A DNA stretch of 64,000 nt from Herbiconiux ginsengi (GTDB taxonomy: Bacteria; Actinomycetota; Actinomycetes; Actinomycetales; Microbacteriaceae). Below are positions 26,647 through 35,276 of the stretch, piece after piece. Location: NCBI RefSeq assembly GCF_900107435.1, contig NZ_FNPZ01000005.1, positions 124,001-188,000 on the forward strand, written 5' to 3'. The position numbers and the translations under genes were made by a program. The notes under the pieces were generated by a model. It ran no database searches. It had not been told where the DNA came from and worked only from the letters and a program-made list of their open reading frames with translations. Each line of letters begins with the position of its first letter. Position 1 is the stretch's first letter.

Positions 26647-27527
26647 GACTCGGCGTCGCCTTCCCGCAGAACGAGCTCGGCGGGGATCCGACGGCGTTCC
26701 ACCGATTCGGTGTCGCGGTCGAGCAGCTGGGATACGACCACATCCTGATGTACGACCACCTGGTGGGGGCCGTGCGCACCGGGCGCGACCCCTCGGTGCC
26801 CAAGCTGGCCTACGGCGAGAAGGACACCTTCCACGACCCGTTCGTCGCCCTGGGATACCTGGCCGCTATGACGGAACGGATCGAGCTCGTCACCGGGGTG
26901 CTCATCCTCCCCCAACGCCAGACCGTGCTGGTCGCCAAGCAGGCGGCGGATGTCGCGCTGCTCTCCGGAGACAGGCTCCGGCTCGGGGTGGGCCTCGGCT
27001 ACAACCCGGTCGAGTATCACGCGCTCGGCGAGGAGTTCACCACCCGAGGTCGGCGCATGGCCGAGCAGATCCCCTATCTCCGACGGCTGTGGACGGGCGA
27101 GCCGCAGAGCTTCGACGGCGAGTTCGACCAGATCGACCGGGCGGCCGTCATCCCCTCACCCGTCGATCAGATCCCGATCTGGTACGGCGGTTCCTCCGAA
27201 CCGGCGTTCCGCCGCGCCGCAGCACTCGCCGACGGCTTCATCTTCAGCTACGGCTTCCGCCAGCAGGCCGCCGACGCGTGGGCGCGCATCCAGGAGCTGC
27301 TCCACGAGGCCGGAAGGCCGGTGGAAGGGTTTCGATCGCTGTTCCACCTGCTCCCCGAAGAACCCGGGCCGTCGCTGGAAGCCAGCGTCGAGGCGCTCCC
27401 GCGCATCCGAGACCTCGGGGCGACCGACGTGTGCTTCGCCAGCACCAAGAACGGCCTCACGACCGTGGAACAGCACATCGACTTCATCGCCGAGCTGAAG
27501 GAGCGGGCAGACGTCGCCCTGCGCTGA
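26643..27527 (+). CDS. LLM-class F420-dependent oxidoreductase
   Basis: Compact luciferase-like TIM barrel of 294 residues. Starts at ATG overlapping the KstD-like stop (ATGA). Typical of the F420 subset: LGVAFPQNELGG at the N-terminus, YDHILMYDHLVG near 35, LVTGVLILPQRQ near 82, and GDRLRLGVGLGYNPVEYHALG near 110. Translational coupling to a ring dehydrogenase suggests a paired redox step such as enone reduction. F420H2 could come from FGD at 13.9 kb. The actual cofactor needs assay. Confidence 0.88.
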   Translation: MRLGVAFPQNELGGDPTAFHRFGVAVEQLGYDHILMYDHLVGAVRTGRDPSVPKLAYGEKDTFHDPFVALGYLAAMTERIELVTGVLILPQRQTVLVAKQAADVALLSGDRLRLGVGLGYNPVEYHALGEEFTTRGRRMAEQIPYLRRLWTGEPQSFDGEFDQIDRAAVIPSPVDQIPIWYGGSSEPAFRRAAALADGFIFSYGFRQQAADAWARIQELLHEAGRPVEGFRSLFHLLPEEPGPSLEASVEALPRIRDLGATDVCFASTKNGLTTVEQHIDFIAELKERADVALR

Positions 27528-27541
27528 ACAAGATCGATGAA

Positions 27542-27582
27542 CGACGAGGGGGGATGGCGGAGTCCGCCATCCCCCCTCGTCG
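27542..27582. terminator. Bidirectional intrinsic terminator
   Basis: Twenty-base arms, perfectly complementary, read through GACGAGGGGGGATGGCGG and its complement with only a tiny apex. Lies between the convergent LLM oxidoreductase and SDR genes. Confidence 0.8.
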
Positions 27583-27591
27583 CCGATCCGG

Positions 27592-28371
27592 TCACGCCAT
27601 GAAGCTTCCTCCGTTGACGTGGAGGGTGGTTCCCGTGGTCTGGTCGGAGTACGGGCCGCAGAAGTACAGCACCGCTCCCGCGATCTCGTCGGCGTCGATC
27701 AACCGGGTCGGCACGGTGATGTGACCACTCGAGCGCGCTTCATCGGCCTGGCTCTCCGGAGTGGGGAACACGCTCGCGAGCATCGGCGTCAGGGTGTTGC
27801 CGGGAGCCACGTTGTTCACGGTGATGCCCCACTCCGCCGTCTCCATCGCGAGCACTCGGCCATACGCGAGCATGCCGCCCTTCGCGGCGGCATAGGGCCC
27901 GTTGCCGATTCGCCCTCGGTGAGCAGCACGGGACGTGACGTTCACGATGCGGCCCCAGCGCCGGGTGCGCATGTCGGCCAGTACTGCCTTCGTCGCGACG
28001 AACATACTCCCGAGGTGAACGGCAACGACCCGATCCCAGGCCGCCTTCTCCAGGTCGACGGTGCGGTCGGTGGTCACGATTCCCGCATTGTTAACCAGGA
28101 TGTCGATCTTCCCGAGCCGGTCCAGGCCCGCAGCGACCAGCCATGCAACCTGACCCTCGTCCGTGCTATCGGTGGGGATCGCCACTGCGCGGCGCCCGAG
28201 CGCTTCGACCTCGGCCACCAGGCTCTCCCCGCCCTCGGCGTTGAGGTCGCAGACCACGATGTCCGCCCCCTCCCTGGCCAGCATCAAGGCGGTCGCCCGA
28301 CCTATCCCGCTGGCGCCCCCGGTGACCATTGCGACATGGCCCTCCACGTTGCCCCGCGATTCCGATGTCAT
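27592..28371 (-). CDS. Short-chain dehydrogenase/reductase (SDR)
   Basis: SDR of 259 residues: TGGASGIG (17-24), Asp in VVCDLNA (NAD+ preference), NNAG at 94-97, S147, catalytic Y160/K164 in YAAAK. Single-gene unit with its own operator-bearing promoter region (site F), closed by a terminator at the 3' end. One of five SDRs in the island; the different spacing and sequences show they are not recent duplicates. Confidence 0.9.
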   Translation of the reverse strand: MTSESRGNVEGHVAMVTGGASGIGRATALMLAREGADIVVCDLNAEGGESLVAEVEALGRRAVAIPTDSTDEGQVAWLVAAGLDRLGKIDILVNNAGIVTTDRTVDLEKAAWDRVVAVHLGSMFVATKAVLADMRTRRWGRIVNVTSRAAHRGRIGNGPYAAAKGGMLAYGRVLAMETAEWGITVNNVAPGNTLTPMLASVFPTPESQADEARSSGHITVPTRLIDADEIAGAVLYFCGPYSDQTTGTTLHVNGGSFMA

Positions 28372-28447
28372 TGTGATCCGTGCCTCTCATTCGTCGTGTA
28401 CCGTGTGTAGGCTACTGGCCGATCAAGTTCCATACAAGAGTTGATAT

Positions 28448-28463
28448 TCGACTTCTCAGTCAC
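28448..28463. promoter_or_regulatory. TetR-type operator candidate (site F)
   Basis: TCGACTTCTCAGTCAC, 77 bp upstream of the SDR start and overlapping the last codons of the upstream CoA-transferase gene. Arms TCGACT and GTGACT. Confidence 0.55.
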
Positions 28464-30906
28464 CTTTATACTGCTGATCCGGCATCCAGAACGCGCCCGA
28501 AGCCCGCAGGCCGTCGCGCTCGGAGTGCCCGAGCCGCAACCACTGCTCGAGCACTGAGTCGCCGTCCGAGCCCAACCTTGGCGCGCCCCGGGGGCGGCGC
28601 GGCGGGTCGCCCACCAGCCGGTGGACCGGCGCGATCATCCCGCACACGCCGAGGTCGGGATGGTCGACTTCGACGATCTCGCCCCGTGACCGCAACTGGG
28701 GATCTCGGAAGACGTCCTCGACGTTCTGCACCGGTGCGGCCGGGACGCCCGCGCCCTGCAGCAGTCGCGCCGCCTGAAACGGCGACCTGTCGTCCAGCCA
28801 GGCCTGAAGTGCGGCACGGAAGCCGGCGGGCTCGCCGTCGGCATCCCGCTCGACCACGCGGGTATCGGTCGCCCACCCCACAGCACCGGTCAGCGCCCAC
28901 CAGTCCGCATCCGTCTCGGCCTCGATCGCGATCCAGCCGCTCCCGCCGCACGGCAGCACGTCGGACCACACGGAGCCGGCCACGCGGTTCCCGCTCCTCA
29001 CCGGTTCGCGACCGTTCGCGGTCCAGTCGAGTACCATCGGACCCATGATCGAGCCCGCAGCGTCGATCATGGCGAGGTCGATGAAGATCCCCTCGCCGGA
29101 GCGATCCCGTGCGGCGAGCGCCGCCACCGCACCCAGAACCGCGTGCCCCTGCGCGACGTAGTCGAAGTGCACCAGGTTGGCGTACCCCCACGCCCTCGTC
29201 AGGCCCACGAAGGAGCACACCGTACCGCCGTAGGCGACATGGTGCGCCTTAGACGACCCCGTGTGCCCGTACCCGCTGATCGACACGTGGATCAACTGCG
29301 GGTTCACTTCGGCCAGCCGCTCGTGTCCGACACCCCACCCCTGCAGCACACGGGGGCTGAAGCTGTCGATCAACACATCCGCTTCACGCACGAGGTTCAG
29401 GAACAGGGCGATCGCCTCCGGATTCGTCATGTCCAGGGCAAGACTCCGCACGGAACGGTTGAAGCTGCCGAAATTCGGAGAGGTCGGCACCCCGGACGGT
29501 TCGCGAACCACGGGCGTTCCTGCCGGGGGCGCGACGAATCGCAGGGCGTCGGGCTGATTCGGATTCTCGATCTTCACGACGTCGGCTCCGAGATCGGCCA
29601 GAACCGCAGCGGCCTGGGCGCCGGCGAGCGCCGCGCCGAAGGAGAGCACCCGCATTCCCGAGAACGGAGCGACCGGGTGCGTCGGAGCTGCCGCGCGGGG
29701 CGAGGTCTCGCGCCATCGCTCCGCGACCGCTGCGGGAGACGCGCCCGGCAGCGCCGGCGCAGCCGAGCGGTAGAGATCGAGCAGCTTCGCACTGGAGCGG
29801 AACGGCGCGCCCGGTGCCCTCACCAGCCGTCCGGCCACATCGATGTCGACGAAGAACCCCCGGCTCGACGGCGGATCGTCTGAGGTGTAGTCGGCCATCG
29901 ACGAGACGATGGAACTGGGCACACCGGCCTCCTGTGCGCGGGAGACCACCTCCGCGCAGGTCATCGCGCCCAGGAGGGGTCGGACGATCCGCGTCAGCTC
30001 GTCGCATCGGGCACGCCGCACGGACGCCTCGGCGAACTCGGGCGCCGCGAGCCCGGCCGGCCGGCCGAGGAGACCGAGCAAGGCGTTCCATTGCCGCGCT
30101 GTGGTGGTGATCAGGATGACTTCGCCATCGGCACAGTCCCAGACACCGCCGTACTCGTTGACCTCGCCGGTGAACCGCTCGGGGATGTGACTGGAATGCG
30201 CGTAGGTCAGCAGGTCGAAATTCGTCGATCCGAGGATCTGATGGGCCGACAGCTCCGCAGCGATCCGCCGGGCCGGAAGGCCCGCCCGGCGAGACCGCTC
30301 CCGCTCCCGCAGGGCGACGAAGATCGTCGTCGCCACGTCGATCCCGACCCGCGCGTACATCTGCTCACCCGGGATGACCTGCGGCGGCCCGATCGGAGGA
30401 CCTTGCTGGCCGAGAAGCCCTGCCATCGCGCAGGACACCAGGTGCGTCGCCCGCCACCCGCGCAGCGGACCGGTGGAGCCGAGCGGGGTGATCGCCACCA
30501 CGATCGCGCCCGGCGGAGCCCAGTCGAGGAGGGTCTCGACCGGGTCGAAACCCACTACCGGGTTCTCGGTGCTCGGCGTGACCAGGATGACGTCGCAGTT
30601 CTCGGCGAGGCGCTTCAGCGTCTCACGCGACGACGATGCAGCCAGGTCGAGGCGGATTCCGGTCTTGTTGGCCTCGAAGTAACCGAAGGCGAGCGAGTCC
30701 TCTCCCGCATCACCCAGGAACGGCGGCTGGGTGCGCAGCGTCGCTCCCGCGATCGGTTCGATCTTCACGACATCCGCTCCGAAGTCGGCGAGAAGACGAC
30801 CGCCGTAGGCGCCCAGCCGATCGGTGGCGTCCAGAACCCGAATCCCGTCGAGGGGAAGCCCTGCGGTCCGATCGCCCACTGCCGCCACCTCCATCGATTT
30901 CACCAT
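28456..30906 (-). CDS. Tandem-fused CaiB/BaiF family III CoA-transferase
   Basis: Unusually long (816 residues) because two complete CoA-transferase domains are fused. Domain 1 (about 18-395) begins with LDGIRVLDATDRLGAYGG and FGADVVKIEP. Domain 2 (about 418-790) begins with FSGMRVLSFGAALAGAQAA and LGADVVKIENP, with a candidate catalytic Asp in NLVHFDYVAQG near 620; in domain 1 the candidate is in RVGIDVATT near 205. Fused versions occur in actinobacterial and proteobacterial catabolic clusters, where the dimer interface is made within one chain. Divergent from an SBP gene with site G between. Confidence 0.9.
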   Translation of the reverse strand: MVKSMEVAAVGDRTAGLPLDGIRVLDATDRLGAYGGRLLADFGADVVKIEPIAGATLRTQPPFLGDAGEDSLAFGYFEANKTGIRLDLAASSSRETLKRLAENCDVILVTPSTENPVVGFDPVETLLDWAPPGAIVVAITPLGSTGPLRGWRATHLVSCAMAGLLGQQGPPIGPPQVIPGEQMYARVGIDVATTIFVALRERERSRRAGLPARRIAAELSAHQILGSTNFDLLTYAHSSHIPERFTGEVNEYGGVWDCADGEVILITTTARQWNALLGLLGRPAGLAAPEFAEASVRRARCDELTRIVRPLLGAMTCAEVVSRAQEAGVPSSIVSSMADYTSDDPPSSRGFFVDIDVAGRLVRAPGAPFRSSAKLLDLYRSAAPALPGASPAAVAERWRETSPRAAAPTHPVAPFSGMRVLSFGAALAGAQAAAVLADLGADVVKIENPNQPDALRFVAPPAGTPVVREPSGVPTSPNFGSFNRSVRSLALDMTNPEAIALFLNLVREADVLIDSFSPRVLQGWGVGHERLAEVNPQLIHVSISGYGHTGSSKAHHVAYGGTVCSFVGLTRAWGYANLVHFDYVAQGHAVLGAVAALAARDRSGEGIFIDLAMIDAAGSIMGPMVLDWTANGREPVRSGNRVAGSVWSDVLPCGGSGWIAIEAETDADWWALTGAVGWATDTRVVERDADGEPAGFRAALQAWLDDRSPFQAARLLQGAGVPAAPVQNVEDVFRDPQLRSRGEIVEVDHPDLGVCGMIAPVHRLVGDPPRRPRGAPRLGSDGDSVLEQWLRLGHSERDGLRASGAFWMPDQQYKGD

Positions 30907-30917
30907 GGGTTAAGTTA

Positions 30918-30933
30918 TCGACTATTAATTCAA
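30918..30933. promoter_or_regulatory. TetR-type operator candidate (site G)
   Basis: TCGACTATTAATTCAA (arms TCGACT and TTGAAT), 12 bp upstream of the CoA-transferase start and 124 bp upstream of the solute-binding protein gene. Confidence 0.6.
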
Positions 30934-31056
30934 ATTTCGAGCCTTGACGGAAACTCAACTTGATGGTAAATACCAAACCACTTGATGAAATCTGACCGAT
31001 GGGTCACACTTTGTTCCACGCGCCCACACAGCGATATCAAGTCAAAGGAGACTGAG

Positions 31057-32265
31057 ATGCAACGAATGCCCCGCACCATGGTGGCTCTTGCCGCTTCGAC
31101 CGTTCTGCTAGCCGGCTGCGCGGCCGGCGGAGGAGGAGAGGGAGGAGGCGACTCGACGGACAGCGCGAGCGATCCGTTCAAGATCGCCTATCTCTACGGC
31201 GTCACCGGCCCAATGGCCGGATACGCCGAGAACTACTTCACCGGCGTGCACGCAGCCGTCGACCAGATCAACGCCGAGGGAGGAATCCTCGGTCGGCCGC
31301 TGGAGCTCAAGATCGTCGACACCAAAACGGATGCGACCATCGCCGTCAGCGCGCTGACCGAACTGCTCGACTCGGGATACAAACCCGATGCGGTCGTTCC
31401 GGGTGTGGTCGCCGGTGACGCCCTGGCTGTGCTCCCCATCCTCACCGAGGAGAACATCTTCACCGTCTCCCCGGCGGTATCGGCCAATCTGATCGATCCG
31501 GAGGCCTATCCGTACTTCTTCGACATCTCGCTGCTGTCCACCGGCCCCATCGGCGTCGTCGGCGCCGACATGAAGAAGAACGGCGTCACGAAGATCGGAG
31601 TGCTCGCGGGATCCGACGCCGCGGGCGACGACCACCTCGCCAGCATCAAAGAGGTGGCCGAGAAGAACGGCATCGAGATCACGGCGATCGAACGCCCGAA
31701 CCCGGAGGCGCTGAACTTCACGGTCGAGTACGAGCGCGTCATGTCGACCGGGCCCGACGCGGTGTTCGGCGACTTCAATACTCCCGACACCCTGGCGCGC
31801 ATCTTCACGGCGCGACAGACCGTCGGCGCGACCGACACGCCGTACTACGGAGGCATGTCCGTCTCGGCGAGCGAACCGTACACTCTCGTCGACCCGGCAG
31901 CGATCACCGAGTGCAAGATGCCTTCGATCGCCGAGATGATCACCCAGGAGTCACCGCCCGAGTACATCCAGCCCCTTCTCGACGCCTATGAGGGCAGCGG
32001 AACTGGCGCGTACCCGGGGGCGATCGGCTACGACTCCATCCGCCTCGCCGCCCTGGCCATCGAGCGGGCGAACGGGGAGACGACAGGCGAGGCGCTCACC
32101 GCGGCGCTGCTGTCGGAGCCGGTTCCCGCCGACTACCTGGCCGAGTACCCCGGAGGTCTGGAGTACACCGAGGACTTCCGCTTCCCCGTAGCGGTGGAGG
32201 GCGACCTCATCCTGATCCCGTGCGGCTCGTCGATCGAGAACGGCCTGTGGGTGACCGAGGAGTAG
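31057..32265 (+). CDS. Orphan ABC solute-binding lipoprotein, LivJ-like
   Basis: HAAT-type solute-binding lipoprotein of 402 residues from ATG 31057, which has AAAGGAG six bases upstream. Lipobox LLAGC near residue 18 follows a short hydrophobic stretch; a Gly/Glu-rich linker leads into the binding domain (FKIAYLYGVTGPMAGYAENYFTG is too typical of HAAT to be anything else). No permease or ATPase gene is adjacent, so it probably docks on the importer at 20-23.5 kb as an alternative receptor. It resembles the SBP at 23.6 kb in architecture, and both have PADYLAEYP/PADYLAFFP near the C-terminus. Confidence 0.9.
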   Translation: MQRMPRTMVALAASTVLLAGCAAGGGGEGGGDSTDSASDPFKIAYLYGVTGPMAGYAENYFTGVHAAVDQINAEGGILGRPLELKIVDTKTDATIAVSALTELLDSGYKPDAVVPGVVAGDALAVLPILTEENIFTVSPAVSANLIDPEAYPYFFDISLLSTGPIGVVGADMKKNGVTKIGVLAGSDAAGDDHLASIKEVAEKNGIEITAIERPNPEALNFTVEYERVMSTGPDAVFGDFNTPDTLARIFTARQTVGATDTPYYGGMSVSASEPYTLVDPAAITECKMPSIAEMITQESPPEYIQPLLDAYEGSGTGAYPGAIGYDSIRLAALAIERANGETTGEALTAALLSEPVPADYLAEYPGGLEYTEDFRFPVAVEGDLILIPCGSSIENGLWVTEE

Positions 32266-32277
32266 AGGTACGAACCC

Positions 32278-32327
32278 ACTGAAAAGGGTGGCTGGCCGGT
32301 GAGAACCGGCCAGCCACCCTTTTCAGT
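32278..32327. terminator. Bidirectional intrinsic terminator, 23-bp perfect stem
   Basis: Two 23-base arms, perfectly complementary, around GAGA. The outer part is A-rich on one side and T-rich on the other (CTGAAAAGGG / CCCTTTTCAG), so it works in both directions between the convergent SBP and MBL hydrolase genes. Confidence 0.88.
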
Positions 32328-32338
32328 TCCCCTCCGAC

Positions 32339-33181
32339 TCACACAGGCAGCTGCTCGTAGCGGTGGTGGTCGACCGCGTCTGTGACGAACCGCCCCCAGC
32401 GCATGCCGGGGAAGTGCGACGCGGCGAACGGGACCCCCGTGTCGAAGAGAACGCCCCTGAACTTCTCGATCGCCTCGATCGCAGCAGGACTGTCGATGTG
32501 GGCCCCCAGGGCCCAGTCGTCACTGAGTAGCTCGGTGTAGCCGTGAACCAGGTCGCCGATGATCAGCCCCGACTCCCGCGAGTCGCCCACCTGCAGCACC
32601 GTCGTTCCCGGGGTGTGGCCGGCGGCGTCGAGCGCCTCGAGCCCGGCGAACACCTCGCCGTCACCCTCCCAGAACTCCATCCGATCCGCGATGGGCGCCA
32701 GTCTCACCTGGGGTGCGTCGAACTCCGGCTTCGACAGGAACGGTTCCCACTCCGGCAGCTCGTACTCCGCAGCCATGAAATGGTTCCAGTCACGACTGTC
32801 ACAGCGATAGGTCGCGTTCCGGAAGAACGGCTTGCCCCCCAGCGAGGCCCAGCCGATGTGGTCAAGGTGCAGATGGGTGAACACGACATCGGTGATGTCG
32901 TCGGGATGCACGCCCAGCGCCAGCAGGCTCGACCGGAGGGCACCTCCCGAGAACGGGAAGGTCGGATTGTTTCCGAGACCCGCGTCGACGAGCACCAGCC
33001 GATCGGCGATGCCTTCGATCAGGAAACTGCCCACGGTCTGCACCGGATTGCCGGTCAGGTGACACAGCAGCGGTGAGAACTCACCCCACTCCTCGTTGCT
33101 GTGACCGGCCCAGACCCCTTCGGTGGGGATGGAGATCTCCCCGTCGATGATAGATGTGACAGTCAGACTTCCGATTCTCAT
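32339..33181 (-). CDS. Metallo-beta-lactamase-fold hydrolase
   Basis: MBL enzyme of 280 residues with FTHLHLDHIGW near residue 103 and later ligands in DAAGHTPGT (His near 189) and IGDLVHG (Asp near 208); the final His is in ASHFPG. Strong AAAGGAG ribosome site. Second MBL hydrolase of the island. Upstream, after a hairpin, is the SnoaL-FMO gene on the same strand; no copy of the 16-bp palindrome lies in the gap, so expression may depend on read-through. Two direct copies of TCATCACGACT (33197-33207, 33212-33222) lie in its leader. Confidence 0.88.
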   Translation of the reverse strand: MRIGSLTVTSIIDGEISIPTEGVWAGHSNEEWGEFSPLLCHLTGNPVQTVGSFLIEGIADRLVLVDAGLGNNPTFPFSGGALRSSLLALGVHPDDITDVVFTHLHLDHIGWASLGGKPFFRNATYRCDSRDWNHFMAAEYELPEWEPFLSKPEFDAPQVRLAPIADRMEFWEGDGEVFAGLEALDAAGHTPGTTVLQVGDSRESGLIIGDLVHGYTELLSDDWALGAHIDSPAAIEAIEKFRGVLFDTGVPFAASHFPGMRWGRFVTDAVDHHRYEQLPV

Positions 33182-33224
33182 GATCTTCTCCTTTGCTCAT
33201 CACGACTCTGGTCATCACGACTCA

Positions 33225-33256
33225 GACGCCCGGCCAGCGCGAGCTGACCGGGCGTC
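33225..33256 (-). terminator. Hairpin after the SnoaL-FMO gene
   Basis: Fourteen-base arms with one mismatch around GCGA, 19 bases downstream of the monooxygenase stop on the minus strand. No long T tract follows, so it may be a partial terminator or processing site. Confidence 0.5.
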
Positions 33257-33274
33257 CGGGTGATCTTCTCGTGT

Positions 33275-35080
33275 TCAGTGCGACGCGAGTTCCTTCTCCT
33301 TAGGAGTCTGGCTCGGGTGATCGGGGGAACGAAACGACTCGGGGACGATGCCCTCGAGCTCCGCCTGCACCTGCAGGGCGACGAGCGGGGTGTACCAGCG
33401 CCCCGGGCTGATGCCGCTCTCCATGATGATCAGCCTCGGCTGTCCCGGAATCGGGCGCAGGCAGCCGCGGAACGGCTCGCCTCCGGCATCGAAGCCGTCG
33501 ATCTCGCCGATCCGCTCGGCCACCTCGCTCCCGAAGAACCGCTCCAGGATCTGGTTCTGCTTCGCATACCCGGTGGCGAGTACGACCGCATCGAAGGGCA
33601 GAACCTCGCCGCTCTTCAGCCGCACCCCCTCGGGCACGAAACGATCGATGTCCGAGTACTGACGGACGTGGATGTTCCCGTCGATGATGGCCTGCGAAGC
33701 GCCGACGTTGATGTAGTAGCCCCCGGCGACCTCGTAGTACTTCGTGAACCAGCCGCCTTCATGCCAGTCGATCTTGAACCCGGCAGCCTCCAGTCCGCGG
33801 TGCAGCTCCACATCCGCTTCGTTGCCGATGGCCGTCGCCGTCTTGAAGCCCATCCTCACACGCGGTTCGATCATCGTGGACTGCCACCGCTTGTCGAGGG
33901 CTTCCGTCGGACGCTGGCGGGCGTTGTAGTGCCCGTAGTTGAGGTTCGCGGTCGGCAGATCGACGATGGCGACGGGGCCGCGCTGGAACATCGTGGCTTG
34001 ACCGCCGTGGTTGAAGACGTCGAAAGCGATGTCGTGCGCGCTGGTCGCTGCTCCGATGACCAGCACCCGCTTGCCGGCGTAGTCGGCGCCCGTCTTGAAA
34101 CCCTCACTGTGGCTGACCGTTCCGGCGAAGTCCGAGAGCCCGGGCAGGTTGGGGATCTGCGGCGTGCCACTGCCTCCGGTGGCGAGCACCAGATGCTTGG
34201 GGTGCAGGGTACGGGTGGCGCCGTCGGCCCGGCGGACCACGGCACTCCACTGCTTCGCGGCCTCGTCGTACTCGCCGTGGACGAACTCCGCCGACGTCCA
34301 GAGGTTGATGTCGAGCGCCGCGACATAGGCATCCAGCCAGTCCGCCATCCGGTCTTTCGCGACGTAGTCGGGGAAATTCTCGGGAAAGGGCATGAAGGGG
34401 AAATGGAGCATGCCGTGAGGCTGGTGCAGCACGAGGGCGTCGTACCGGTTGCGCCAGTTGTCGCCGGCACGGTCGTACTTGTCGACGACCAGAGTGTCGA
34501 TCCCGAGGCGACCGAGTGCCGCTGCGACGAAGAGGCCGTTGTGCCCGCCGCCGATCACCAGCACCTCGGGGTCGTGTTCGGCGTAGTCCGCACGGGCTTC
34601 CTTGCGGCGGCGCTCTTCGACCAGCTCGTCGTGGTTGTATCGCCCGAATCGCGGCCACACGGCATCGTGCCCCCGCAGCCCTTGGAGACGTGTGAACAGC
34701 AGATCGGCCCGGAAGCCGACGGGCGAGGTCTCATCGGGGACCACGTTGACGAGACCGTCGGCGTACCCGGCGGCGGTCTCGAAGGTGAAGTTGATCTCCC
34801 AGGTCTCGGTCTCGACGAATTCGACGGGCGAGACCGCACCTTCCACGAAGTCGATGTCGAGAGCGAAGTTGCTCGGCCGGATGTCGTCCAGCGTCGTCCA
34901 GATGTAGTCCCTGATCTCGGTCCGACCGTAGAATTGCCGGAAGTTCCACGTGAACGCGACCAGGTCACGCCAATCGCATTTCTCGAGGAAGAGGCTGTCG
35001 AAGAGACTGACGTCCCGATTCGTGATTGCGGTCTCGAATTGCTGCAGCCACCGCCCAGCGCTCTCGTAGATGTCCGTCAC
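33275..35080 (-). CDS. Flavin monooxygenase with N-terminal SnoaL-like domain
   Basis: Paralog of the protein at 18,207 with the same layout: N-terminal SnoaL-like domain (FDSLFLEKCDWRDLVAFTWN) over about 140 residues, then FAD-binding GGGHNGLFVAAALG near 173 and an NADPH Rossmann motif near 340 that reads GAATSAHDIAFDV, with Ala in place of the central Gly. The frame is open much further upstream, but GTG 35080 has AAGGGAG eight bases before it and gives 601 residues, matching the paralog, so I place the start there. Divergent from a stand-alone SnoaL-like gene, with site H between. Confidence 0.87.
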   Translation of the reverse strand: MTDIYESAGRWLQQFETAITNRDVSLFDSLFLEKCDWRDLVAFTWNFRQFYGRTEIRDYIWTTLDDIRPSNFALDIDFVEGAVSPVEFVETETWEINFTFETAAGYADGLVNVVPDETSPVGFRADLLFTRLQGLRGHDAVWPRFGRYNHDELVEERRRKEARADYAEHDPEVLVIGGGHNGLFVAAALGRLGIDTLVVDKYDRAGDNWRNRYDALVLHQPHGMLHFPFMPFPENFPDYVAKDRMADWLDAYVAALDINLWTSAEFVHGEYDEAAKQWSAVVRRADGATRTLHPKHLVLATGGSGTPQIPNLPGLSDFAGTVSHSEGFKTGADYAGKRVLVIGAATSAHDIAFDVFNHGGQATMFQRGPVAIVDLPTANLNYGHYNARQRPTEALDKRWQSTMIEPRVRMGFKTATAIGNEADVELHRGLEAAGFKIDWHEGGWFTKYYEVAGGYYINVGASQAIIDGNIHVRQYSDIDRFVPEGVRLKSGEVLPFDAVVLATGYAKQNQILERFFGSEVAERIGEIDGFDAGGEPFRGCLRPIPGQPRLIIMESGISPGRWYTPLVALQVQAELEGIVPESFRSPDHPSQTPKEKELASH

Positions 35081-35190
35081 GTCTGCCACTCCCTTGTGAT
35101 CGATCCGACTGGCTCGACGCGGCCGGTGGCCACGAGCCGAAGTTGGTCTAACGATACGAAGGATTTGGTTTTCATACAAGGGACATCTAT

Positions 35191-35206
35191 TCAACTCTAG
35201 AGTCAG
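35191..35206. promoter_or_regulatory. TetR-type operator candidate (site H)
   Basis: TCAACTCTAGAGTCAG with a perfect 10-bp palindromic core ACTCTAGAGT, the most symmetric copy in the window. 111 bp upstream of the monooxygenase and 71 bp upstream of the SnoaL-like gene. Confidence 0.68.
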
Positions 35207-35276
35207 CAATCCGTGCCTAGTATGTTTATTGGTCTTTGAGTAGAGTTCAGAAACACGGATACCAGCTGGAGGATCG

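Noticed and set aside
33260-35200. Plus-strand open frame of 646 codons opposite the SnoaL-FMO gene
   Set aside because: Shadow frame; the minus strand carries clear FAD and NADPH motifs.
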